DNA from: Arthrobacter sp. 35W
GTDB taxonomy: Bacteria > Actinomycetota > Actinomycetes > Actinomycetales > Micrococcaceae
Assembly (NCBI RefSeq): GCF_000482545.1
Contig: NZ_KI519455.1
Location: 1,239,247-1,303,246, forward strand
Length of the DNA stretch: 64,000 nucleotides
Direction of reading: 5' to 3'
Part shown: positions 16,907 to 24,652 of the stretch, piece after piece
Numbering within the stretch: the stretch's first letter is position 1
Layout: every line of letters begins with the position of its first letter
Program-made: the position numbers and the translations under genes
The notes under the pieces: generated by a model
What the model was told of the DNA's origin: nothing
The model's database searches: none
What the model saw: the letters and a program-made list of their open reading frames with translations, nothing else

Positions 16907-18409
16907 ATGCACCCTCCAGAGCAAGCCCCCGCTCTGGGGGGTGTACTGGCCTCCGGGCACCCGGCAGCAGCCGCTGAACCTTCCGAAGTCATGGCCTGGC
17001 TGCGGGTTCTTGGCGCCGCTGTGGGGCGGGCGCTGCTGATGGTGGTCGTGATCATGGCGGCCTGGGCAGCCGCGCCGGCCCTGTGGGGCTGGCAGTCCAC
17101 CACAGTGGTCAGCGGTTCAATGGAACCGGCGATCTCCGTCGGTGATGTGGTGGTCGCCATGCCGGTGGGGGCCAACGTCCTGACTCCGGGGCGGGTGGTT
17201 CTGGTGGATGATCCCGACCATTCCGACCGCCTGCGTCTGCACCGCATTGTGGCTGTGGACCCGGACGGCTCGCTGGTCCTGAAGGGCGATGCCAACGCCA
17301 CCAGGGATTCCTCGACCGTGTGGGCTTCGGCCGTCCACGGTGTGGGCTTCATCAGGGTCCCCATGATTGGGCTCCCGATCGTCTGGACCAGGTCGGGCCA
17401 ATGGATCAAGGTGGCCGCCGCCGCCGGCGTGCTGGCCGGGGCTCTGGCCCTGTCCACGTTGGACAGGTCCCAGTCCAGGGGCCGGCGCCGGACGGAGGGG
17501 GAGGCCTCGCGGCATCCCCGGCCCGGCGATGCCGCCTCCGCCCGGGGGGCCGGCAGGGCCGTCTCGGTGCTGCTGGTGCTCGGCGGTGCCGCGGGACTGG
17601 CCTGGGTGCCATTGGCGGGGGCATCCACCGCCCACGCGGCGTTCTCCGGGACCATCCCCAACGCCGCCAACACGCTGGCGGCCCGGCCGTACTTCAGCTG
17701 CACGGCGGCCGTCCTGGCCGATTCGCCGTCCCTGTTCTTCGCCTTCAACGACGATCCCAAACCGCCCAAGACCGTCACGGATAGTTCCACCAACAAGGTG
17801 GATGGCCAGTTCCAGAAGAATGAATCCCTCTCCACCGCCGTGCCCTGCAGCGGTGACACCCGCCAGAACCCGGCGCTGAGCCGAAGCGCGGACCTCGACG
17901 ACAAGCACTACATTTCCACCGGCGGGTCCGGTATCGCAGGCCCCGCCGTGTTCAGCTGTGAGATGTGGTTCAAGACCACATCCGCCACGGGTGGGAAGCT
18001 GGCTGGATTCCAGACCACCCAGGACAAGGACACGGGCACGAGCGACAGGAATCTGTACATGCTTTCCGACGGCCGCCTGGTGTTCGGCATTGCCCCCGGT
18101 GGTGCCAAGACGACCATCGCCTCACCGTCGGGGTACAAGGATGGGCTGTGGCACCACGCTGCCGTGACGCTTTCCGCCGCGGGGATGAAGCTCTACGTTG
18201 ACGGCGCCGTCGTGGCGTCAAACGCGGGCGCCACCACGGCCCAAGCCGCCTCCAGTGGCTGGTGGCGCTTCGGCGATGGCGATCTCGCCGGCTGGCCCTT
18301 GGCCGGTGCCACGGCGTTCACCGGCCAAGTGGACAACATCGCCGTCTACAACGGAGTTGCCCTGACCCCGGCGCAGGTTCTGGCGCACTACGTGGCGGGC
18401 GCACCCTAG
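16907..18409 (+). CDS. SipW-like signal peptidase I fused to a secreted LamG-like domain
   Basis: This 500-residue protein appears to be two proteins in one. Residues 35-180 form an S26 signal peptidase of the SipW/ER type: a membrane segment, catalytic Ser71 in SGSM, His112 in LHRIV (instead of Lys) and GDAN near 128, then a second membrane segment. Residues 217-247 form a new signal-peptide-like segment ending in AHAAFSGTIPNAANT. From about 260 to the end is a laminin-G/concanavalin-like domain (WHHAAVTL, YVDGAVV, DNIAVYNGVAL). The enzyme could cut its own C-terminal cargo free. RBS GGAG precedes the ATG. Confidence 0.8.
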   Translation: MHPPEQAPALGGVLASGHPAAAAEPSEVMAWLRVLGAAVGRALLMVVVIMAAWAAAPALWGWQSTTVVSGSMEPAISVGDVVVAMPVGANVLTPGRVVLVDDPDHSDRLRLHRIVAVDPDGSLVLKGDANATRDSSTVWASAVHGVGFIRVPMIGLPIVWTRSGQWIKVAAAAGVLAGALALSTLDRSQSRGRRRTEGEASRHPRPGDAASARGAGRAVSVLLVLGGAAGLAWVPLAGASTAHAAFSGTIPNAANTLAARPYFSCTAAVLADSPSLFFAFNDDPKPPKTVTDSSTNKVDGQFQKNESLSTAVPCSGDTRQNPALSRSADLDDKHYISTGGSGIAGPAVFSCEMWFKTTSATGGKLAGFQTTQDKDTGTSDRNLYMLSDGRLVFGIAPGGAKTTIASPSGYKDGLWHHAAVTLSAAGMKLYVDGAVVASNAGATTAQAASSGWWRFGDGDLAGWPLAGATAFTGQVDNIAVYNGVALTPAQVLAHYVAGAP

Positions 18410-18437
18410 CGCGGCCCGCCGCGCCAGTGGAATCGCT

Positions 18438-18908
18438 CTAGTGCCTGGCGGCGGCCCCGGCCCTCGCGGCGGCCAGCTTTGCCTGGACCGCGGCCCTGGG
18501 CCGGTGGCGGCGGTCAAAGAGCAGCGCGACGCCGATGCCCACCAGCCAAATGTCCTTGGCCATGGCCATCCCCGCCGGGGTGGGGCGGATGCCGTCCGCC
18601 TCGGTCATGCCCGGGGTCTTGAGGTACATGGCAAAGAGCCCGCCGGAGAATCCGCCCAGAAGCAGCCCCGCGAGCCGGGAGGGGATGAAGGGAGCCAGCA
18701 CTGCGGCGCCGACGCCGATTTCGGCCAGGGCAAGGAGCTTGCCAAACCTCTCCGGATCCAGATCCTTCACCTGGGGGATGACATGGCTTGCCGCGGCCTG
18801 CAGGCCGGCGGCATGCTCCTTCTCCAGCGAGAGTTTGCCGACGCCGGAATTGAGGATGAAGGCGCCCGAAACGAGGCGGAGTGCGGCGTGGCTGATGCTG
18901 AATCCCAT
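18438..18908 (-). CDS. DoxX-like membrane protein
   Basis: This 156-residue protein has about four hydrophobic helices and resembles DoxX-type quinol-binding or redox membrane proteins of unknown role in actinobacteria. An N-terminal segment includes LRLVSGAFILNSGVGKL and a later LAEIGVGAAVLAPFIPSRLAG. The ATG at 18908 follows AGGAG by 6 bases and is preferred to one 33 bases upstream. It is convergent with the signal peptidase fusion, 28 bases away. Confidence 0.65.
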   Translation of the reverse strand: MGFSISHAALRLVSGAFILNSGVGKLSLEKEHAAGLQAAASHVIPQVKDLDPERFGKLLALAEIGVGAAVLAPFIPSRLAGLLLGGFSGGLFAMYLKTPGMTEADGIRPTPAGMAMAKDIWLVGIGVALLFDRRHRPRAAVQAKLAAARAGAAARH

Positions 18909-19014
18909 GGTGGTCTCCTGAGCTGGTGCGGTTTGTGCCATCCCGGTCCAGCCTAGGCAGGGCGGCTGCCCAGCGCCAGAGGGCGGCCGGGGCGCCCCAA
19001 CGGAGGGCCCGGCG

Positions 19015-19698
19015 CTATGCCCGGGGCAGCCACCGGGGCGCGAGGCCGGAAATCATGGCGTCCAGCCCGACGGCGAAGGCCGCATCGGCGTTGGAGTGGC
19101 CCAGGGTGTTGCTCCGCGCTGCCACGGCTCCGGCAAACTGCGGCGTGGTCTCGGCAAGGTCGCCGGAATCGAAAATATTGTCCGGAGCATTGACGTCGTA
19201 GGCGGAACCGTAGATGAATGATTCCAGGGCGACGACGGCGTCGATGATGTTCCCGCGCGGCCAGCCGGCGTCGGCAAAGCCCGCCGTCACGGCCTCGTAC
19301 ATCCGCACCGTCTTGGGCGCATTGGTGACGGGGAGCAGGGCGATGACGGGGATCAGGGGGATGTGGTGGGCGAAGATGTCCCGATAGGAGTGGGCCCAGC
19401 GGCGGACCGCGTCCTCCCACCCAAGTGTGGCAAAGCCGGAGACGTCCACCATGTCCATCAGGTGGTCCTCCACCAGCAGCAGCACATCCTGTTTGGACGA
19501 CACATGGTTGTACAGGGCGGAGGGGGCGACGCTGAGCATCCTGGCCAGGGCGGACATGGTCAGCCCCTTGTAGCCGTCGCGGCCAATCAGCTTCAGGGCA
19601 CCCTGGGTGATCCGCTCCGGACCCAGCAAGGCCCGCGGCGGACGACCGGCCCGCCGCCGCTGCGGCGCGGACTGCTCCGGCGCCGAATTCCCATCCAC
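19015..19698 (-). CDS. TetR family transcriptional regulator
   Basis: This 227-residue TetR protein has an N-terminal HTH around residues 30-70 (TMSALARMLSVAPSALYNHVSS) and a C-terminal TetR_C-like ligand domain. It starts at a GTG. It is divergent from the flavin amine oxidase at 19843, and a near-perfect 23-base palindrome lies between the two genes. It is therefore the probable repressor of the polyamine/amine oxidase operon. Confidence 0.85.
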   Translation of the reverse strand: MDGNSAPEQSAPQRRRAGRPPRALLGPERITQGALKLIGRDGYKGLTMSALARMLSVAPSALYNHVSSKQDVLLLVEDHLMDMVDVSGFATLGWEDAVRRWAHSYRDIFAHHIPLIPVIALLPVTNAPKTVRMYEAVTAGFADAGWPRGNIIDAVVALESFIYGSAYDVNAPDNIFDSGDLAETTPQFAGAVAARSNTLGHSNADAAFAVGLDAMISGLAPRWLPRA

Positions 19699-19782
19699 CT
19701 GGACTGCCCCCTTGTCTAGCGGGCCGGAAGAAGTTTTCCGTTCCCTCTTTACGCACCAACGTGTTCCGCGTTACAGTCTAGT

Positions 19783-19805
19783 CTAAATGAACGTCATTCA
19801 TTTAG
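19783..19805. promoter_or_regulatory. TetR operator upstream of amine oxidase
   Basis: A 23-base palindrome: CTAAATGAACG, one central T, CATTCATTTAG, with 10 of 11 positions paired. It lies 37 bases before the amine oxidase ATG, in the divergent promoter region, where TetR binding would block both genes. Confidence 0.78.
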
Positions 19806-19842
19806 TGAAGCCAGTCACCGGCGGATCTGCGGAGAGGAAAAC

Positions 19843-21222
19843 ATGCAGAACACACAGGCCATCGAGCGCGACGTCGTCATCATCGGCGCGGGGCCCTCGG
19901 GATTGACGGCGGCCCACGAGCTGCGCAAGGCCGGCCTCAGCGTGGCCGTTCTGGAGGCCCGCGACCGCGTGGGCGGACGCACCTGGAGCAACACCATTGA
20001 CGGCGCGTGGCTGGAAATCGGCGGCCAGTGGGTCTCCCCGGACCAGGAGGCGCTCATCGGCCTGCTGGGGGAGCTGGGCCTGGACACCTACTCCCGCTAC
20101 CGCGAGGGGGAGAGCGTCTACATCGCCCCCGACGGCACGCGGACCCGCTACACCGGTGAGATGTTCCCGGTCAGCGAGGTCACCGAGAAGGAAATGAACA
20201 AGCTCATTGCCACCTTGGATGAGCTCGCCGCCGCCATGGATCCGGCCCGGCCGTGGGAGCACCCGCAGGCCCGCGAGCTGGACACCATCTCCTTCCACCA
20301 CTGGCTGCGCAGCCAGTCCGGCGACGAGGAGGCCTGCAACAACATTGGCCTGTTCATCGCCGGTGGCATGCTGACCAAGCCCGCGCACGCTTTCTCCGCC
20401 CTTCAGGCGGTGCTGATGGCCGCCTCCGCAGGCTCCTTCTCCAACCTGGTGGACGAGGACTTCATCCTGGACAAGCGTGTGGTGGGCGGCATGCAGGGTG
20501 TGTCCCTGGCCCTGGCCGCCAAGCTGGGCGAGGACGTCATTCTCAATTCCCCGGCGCGCACCGTGCGCTGGAGCGGGAACGACGGCGACTGGCGCGTCAC
20601 CGTGGAGGGCGACAACGCCACCGTGACAGCCAAGCGCGTGGTCATGGCCGTGCCGCCGAACCTCTACTCGCGCGTCTCCTTCGACCCGCCGCTTCCCCGC
20701 CGCCAGCACCAGATGCACCAGCACCAGTCCCTGGGCCTGGTTATCAAGGTCCACGCCGTCTACGAGACGCCGTTCTGGCGCGGGGCCGGCCTGTCCGGCA
20801 CGGGCTTCTCCGCCTCCTCGCTGGTCCAGGAGGTCTATGACAACACCAACCACGAGGACCCCCGCGGCACGCTGGTGGGCTTCGTCTCCGATGAGAAGGC
20901 CGACTACGCCTTCTCCCTCAGCGCCGAGGACCGCAAGAAGGAAATCACCGCCTCGCTGGCGCACTTCCTGGGTGATGAGGCGCTGGAGCCGGTGGTCTAC
21001 TACGAGTCCGATTGGGGCTCGGAGGAGTGGACCCGCGGGGCCTACGCCTCCAGCTACGACCTTGGCGGCCTGCACCGCTACGGCATGGACCAGCTCACCC
21101 CCGTGGGCCCCATCCACTGGAGCTCCTCCGATCTGGCGGCCGAGGGCTACCAGCACGTTGACGGCGCGGTCCGGATGGGCCAGTACACCGCAGCAACCCT
21201 GGTGGCCTCGCTCAAGGGCTGA
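19843..21222 (+). CDS. flavin monoamine oxidase (putrescine oxidase-like)
   Basis: This 459-residue FAD amine oxidase has the N-terminal Rossmann motif IIGAGPSGLTAAHEL at residue 13, followed by the GGRTW flavin signature. The C-terminal stretch GAYASSYDLGGL and DGAVRMGQYTA is typical of actinobacterial putrescine oxidases. It would oxidise a primary or polyamine to the aldehyde, ammonia and hydrogen peroxide. It is followed by a universal stress protein and an APC permease gene, which suggests uptake and oxidation of an amine such as putrescine. Confidence 0.85.
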   Translation: MQNTQAIERDVVIIGAGPSGLTAAHELRKAGLSVAVLEARDRVGGRTWSNTIDGAWLEIGGQWVSPDQEALIGLLGELGLDTYSRYREGESVYIAPDGTRTRYTGEMFPVSEVTEKEMNKLIATLDELAAAMDPARPWEHPQARELDTISFHHWLRSQSGDEEACNNIGLFIAGGMLTKPAHAFSALQAVLMAASAGSFSNLVDEDFILDKRVVGGMQGVSLALAAKLGEDVILNSPARTVRWSGNDGDWRVTVEGDNATVTAKRVVMAVPPNLYSRVSFDPPLPRRQHQMHQHQSLGLVIKVHAVYETPFWRGAGLSGTGFSASSLVQEVYDNTNHEDPRGTLVGFVSDEKADYAFSLSAEDRKKEITASLAHFLGDEALEPVVYYESDWGSEEWTRGAYASSYDLGGLHRYGMDQLTPVGPIHWSSSDLAAEGYQHVDGAVRMGQYTAATLVASLKG

Positions 21223-21308
21223 GCCGATCCACCCCTGGCCGGGCCCGCACGGGCCCGGCCATCCAGCACCAACCGGCCGTTGAGCACCAACCGTCCAAGG
21301 AGGACCGC

Positions 21309-22208
21309 ATGAGGTACGTAGTGGGATATTCCGCCACCGACAGGGGCTGCGATGCGGTCAATCTGGCGGTGGCCCTGGCCCGGCGGCAGGGCGCCCACCT
21401 GGATCTGGTCATGGTGGTCCCCGAGGACTCGCCCTACGCCGTGGTGTATCCGCCGGACGCGGGCTTTGAAAGCATCCTGACCGAGCAGATCAAGAAGTGG
21501 CTGGACGAGGCCGTGGCCCTGGTGCCGGAGGATGTGCCGGTGCAGGCGCACATCCGCAAGGGCGAATCCGAGGCCGGTGCGCTGATCGCCGCCGCCGAGG
21601 AGTTCTCCGCCGGGCTGCTGGTCATCGGTGCCAGCAGCTACGGCATCTTCAAGCGGTTCACCATCGGCTCCGTGGCCAGCGCACTGCTGCACGCCTCGAC
21701 GGTTCCGGTGGCCCTGGCCCCGGCCGGGTACAGCCGCACCGAACCCATCACCCGGCTCACCTGCGGGCTGGGCACCCGCCCCGGCGCCGAGGACGTGCTG
21801 CACGTCGCCGTCGCGATGGCGGCCCGCCGCTCACTGCCGCTGCGGCTGGTCTCCCTGGTCGCCCTGGATGCCAACTCCACCGAGACCACCGTCTCCGACG
21901 CCCAGGCACACCTGGACGCTGTCGTCCGTTCCAGCCCCACGGTGGATGCCGCCGTGCTGGAGAACCTCAAGCCCGACGTCGTCGTCGGCCAGGGCCGGAG
22001 CATCGAGAACGCCGTCGACAACCTGGGCTGGGACGACGGCGAAGTCCTCATGATCGGCTCCAGCCGGCTGGCCCAGACCAACTCCATCTTCCTGGGCTCC
22101 ACGGCCAATCGGATCCTGCGCTCGCTGCCGGTGCCGATGATCGTGGTGCCCCGCCACTACGCCACCGGCCACAACACCGGCACGGCACAGAACGAGGTGA
22201 CATTGTGA
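21309..22208 (+). CDS. universal stress protein, tandem Usp domains
   Basis: This 299-residue protein consists of two Usp domains. Each ends in a nucleotide-loop-like segment: LVIGASSYGIFKRFTIGSVASALLHAS near 110-135 and LMIGSSRLAQTNSIFLGSTANRIL near 247-270. It lies 86 bases after the amine oxidase and its stop overlaps the GTG start of the permease (GTGA), so the two are coupled. Usp proteins next to APC permeases may regulate transporter activity; this is inference. Confidence 0.85.
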   Translation: MRYVVGYSATDRGCDAVNLAVALARRQGAHLDLVMVVPEDSPYAVVYPPDAGFESILTEQIKKWLDEAVALVPEDVPVQAHIRKGESEAGALIAAAEEFSAGLLVIGASSYGIFKRFTIGSVASALLHASTVPVALAPAGYSRTEPITRLTCGLGTRPGAEDVLHVAVAMAARRSLPLRLVSLVALDANSTETTVSDAQAHLDAVVRSSPTVDAAVLENLKPDVVVGQGRSIENAVDNLGWDDGEVLMIGSSRLAQTNSIFLGSTANRILRSLPVPMIVVPRHYATGHNTGTAQNEVTL

Positions 22209-23728
22209 GTGCAGAAGCTCTCAAATCCCGGGATTCCGGAGGCCTGAGCGAGAAGGGCCTCAAGGCCGGCTCCGTGGGCCTGATCGGCGCCGTCGTCATC
22301 GGCGTCTCCTGCATCGCCCCGGCCTACACGCTGACGGCGGCCCTGGGCCCCACCGTCTCGGAGGTGGGCGTGCAGCTGCCGGCCATCTTCCTGGTCGGGT
22401 TCATCCCGATGCTGCTGGTGGCGCTGGGCTACCGCGAGCTGAACAACGCCATGCCCGACGCCGGCACCTCCTTCACCTGGGCCTCGCGCGCCTTTGGACC
22501 GTGGATCGGGTGGATGGGTGGCTGGGGGCTGATCGCCGCCACCATCATCGTGCTCTCCAACCTGGCGGCCGTGGCGGTGGACTTCTTCTACCTGATGCTG
22601 GCACAGATCTTCAACAACCCTGAGCTGGCGGATCTGAGCACCATCCTGCCGCTGAACATCGCCACCACGCTGGTGTTCATTGCCTTGGCCTGTTGGATTT
22701 CCTACCGCGGCATGGAGACCACCAAGTCCTTCCAGTACGTGCTGGTGGCCTTCCAGCTGCTGGTGCTGGGCTGGTTCGCCATCGCCGCCTTCAGCCATGT
22801 GGCCAACGGCACGGCCTTCGACGCCACGGCCATCTCCCCGGACTGGTTCAACCCGTTCGCCGTCGGATCCTTCTCCCAGTTTGCCGCCGGCGTCTCGCTG
22901 TCGATCTTCATCTACTGGGGCTGGGACGTCACCTTGACCATGAACGAGGAGACCAAGAACCCGGAGAAGACCCCGGGCCGCGCTGCCACCGTCACGGTGC
23001 TGGTGATTGTGGTCATCTACATGACGGTTGCCCTGGCCACGCTGTCCTTCGCGGGCATCGGCGACACCGGGCTGGGTGCCGGGAACCCGGAGAACCAGGG
23101 CAGCATCTTTGCTGTCCTCGCCGGGCCGGTGATGGGGCCGTTCGCGATCCTGATGTCGCTGGCCATTCTCAGCAGCTCCGCCGCCTCGCTGCAGTCCACC
23201 TTCGTCTCCCCGGCGCGCACCCTGCTCTCGATGGGCCACTACCGGGCCCTGCCAGCGAGCTTCGGCAAGATCAGCCCGCGGCACAAATCGCCCAGCTACG
23301 CCACGATCGCCTCGGCCATCGCCGCCGCCGGGTTCTATGTGCTGACGCGGACCCTGAGCGAGAACGCGCTGTGGGACACCATCACCGCCCTGGGCATGAT
23401 GATCTGCTTCTACTACGGCATCACGGCTCTGGCCTGCGTCTGGTACTTCCGGGCCGAGGTCTTCAGCAGCGCCCGGGCCTTCTTCTTCAAGTTCCTGGCC
23501 CCGCTGGTGGGCGGCGTGATCCTGCTGGTGATGTTCGTCAAGACGGCCATCGATTCCATGGACCCCGAATACGGTTCCGGCTCGGAGATTGGCGGCGTGG
23601 GTCTGGTGTTCATCCTGGGTGCCGGCGTGATCCTGCTGGGAGTGGTGCTGATGCTCATCATGTACAAGAAGAACCCCGAGTTCTTCAAGGGACAGATCCT
23701 GTCCCGCGGCAAGGAGACGGTGGCCTGA
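22205..23728 (+). CDS. APC family amino acid/polyamine permease
   Basis: This 507-residue membrane protein has about 12 hydrophobic segments. The APC signature begins near residue 28 (GAVVIGVSCIAPAYTLTAALG) and the mid-protein GWDVTLTMNEETKNPEKTPGRA is typical of the family. It would import the amine substrate of the oxidase encoded upstream, probably a polyamine. The GTG start overlaps the Usp stop. A strong terminator follows. Confidence 0.87.
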   Translation: MSAEALKSRDSGGLSEKGLKAGSVGLIGAVVIGVSCIAPAYTLTAALGPTVSEVGVQLPAIFLVGFIPMLLVALGYRELNNAMPDAGTSFTWASRAFGPWIGWMGGWGLIAATIIVLSNLAAVAVDFFYLMLAQIFNNPELADLSTILPLNIATTLVFIALACWISYRGMETTKSFQYVLVAFQLLVLGWFAIAAFSHVANGTAFDATAISPDWFNPFAVGSFSQFAAGVSLSIFIYWGWDVTLTMNEETKNPEKTPGRAATVTVLVIVVIYMTVALATLSFAGIGDTGLGAGNPENQGSIFAVLAGPVMGPFAILMSLAILSSSAASLQSTFVSPARTLLSMGHYRALPASFGKISPRHKSPSYATIASAIAAAGFYVLTRTLSENALWDTITALGMMICFYYGITALACVWYFRAEVFSSARAFFFKFLAPLVGGVILLVMFVKTAIDSMDPEYGSGSEIGGVGLVFILGAGVILLGVVLMLIMYKKNPEFFKGQILSRGKETVA

Positions 23729-23751
23729 CAGCTGCTGCTCCTGCACCAACG

Positions 23752-23804
23752 AAAACCGCGTCCGTTCCCACCCTGTCAAAGGGGTGGGGACGGACGCGGT
23801 TTTT
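23752..23804 (+). terminator. rho-independent terminator after APC permease
   Basis: A 22-bp stem (AAAACCGCGTCC... paired with ...GGACGCGGTTTT, one wobble) around an 8-base loop ends in TTTTT. It stops the amine oxidase-Usp-permease transcript. Confidence 0.88.
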
Positions 23805-23850
23805 GCGTGGAAGGCTTTCCGGTTCCCGTGCAGGGGGTGGGCCCGGTGGG

Positions 23851-24519
23851 TCAGGTGGCCATGGTGGCGAACATGGCGGCCATGGCCGCGGCGCCCAGGG
23901 CCTCCAGTGCGTGGCCTGCGCGGACGGAGCGCTTCCGGGCTCCCGCATGCCCGGTGGTTTTCGGTGCCCGGGGCCGCAGGAGCAGGATGGCGAACAGCAG
24001 TGCTGCGGCGCCGAAGAGGACCGTTAGTGCGATGGCCAGGGCCGGGGACCCGGCCAAGGGTGCGGCACCTCCGCCCGTGGTGGGGGTTGCGGCTGCCATG
24101 GCGTGGTGGGTGTGGGCCATGGGCGCCCCGCCGGCCGGGGCGCCGGCCCCGGGGGTGCCCAGGTGGGCCATCATGGCGACCATGAGGGCGGCGCCGGCCA
24201 TGGTGAGGGCGTGGTAGCCGCATTTGAGCCGGCCCTGGCTGCCGGCGCACAGGATGGTGAATTCGGGGCGGGCGACGGCCTGGATGATGAACCACAGGGC
24301 GGCGCCGGCCAGGAGGATGACCTGGGCCAGGGTGGTGGAGGCGGCGAGGTTCCACAGCATGGCGGCCATCAGGGCGTTCATGAGGGCGTGGAGGCTGTTG
24401 TTGACTCTGTCGGTGAGGTGGCGGGACCGTGCTGCCGCCAGGGCGTGGTGGCCTGTGCCGAGCAGCAGCACGGCCGTGAGGGCCCAGGTTATTGCGGGGA
24501 TGTTGAACACGCCTGTCAC
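23851..24519 (-). CDS. DUF5134 family membrane protein
   Basis: This 222-residue protein has about five hydrophobic helices and is unusually rich in His and Met in and between them (GHHALAAAR, NSLHALMNALMAAMLW, HTHHAMAA). That composition is known from DUF5134 proteins of actinobacteria, often near copper genes, but no function is established. The GTG at 24519 has GGGAG at short spacing. It sits downstream of the copper amine oxidase on the same strand, so a copper role is a reasonable guess. Confidence 0.6.
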   Translation of the reverse strand: MTGVFNIPAITWALTAVLLLGTGHHALAAARSRHLTDRVNNSLHALMNALMAAMLWNLAASTTLAQVILLAGAALWFIIQAVARPEFTILCAGSQGRLKCGYHALTMAGAALMVAMMAHLGTPGAGAPAGGAPMAHTHHAMAAATPTTGGGAAPLAGSPALAIALTVLFGAAALLFAILLLRPRAPKTTGHAGARKRSVRAGHALEALGAAAMAAMFATMAT

Positions 24520-24554
24520 GCTCCCTGGTGGGTTTTTGGGGTGGGTGTGGGAAT

Positions 24555-24592
24555 GGTCCCCGGCGCTGCTGTGAACAGCAGCACCGGGGACC
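24555..24592 (-). terminator. hairpin after copper amine oxidase 1
   Basis: Near-perfect stem of 18 pairs (17 matched) with a two-base turn, beginning GGTCCCCGG. It lies about 60 bases past the amine oxidase stop on the minus strand. No clear U tract follows. Confidence 0.6.
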
Positions 24593-24652
24593 ACGGGTTG
24601 GGGGACTAGTCCTTTTCCAGCGCTAGTTCATTGCGCTAGTGGTGAGGGGTCG

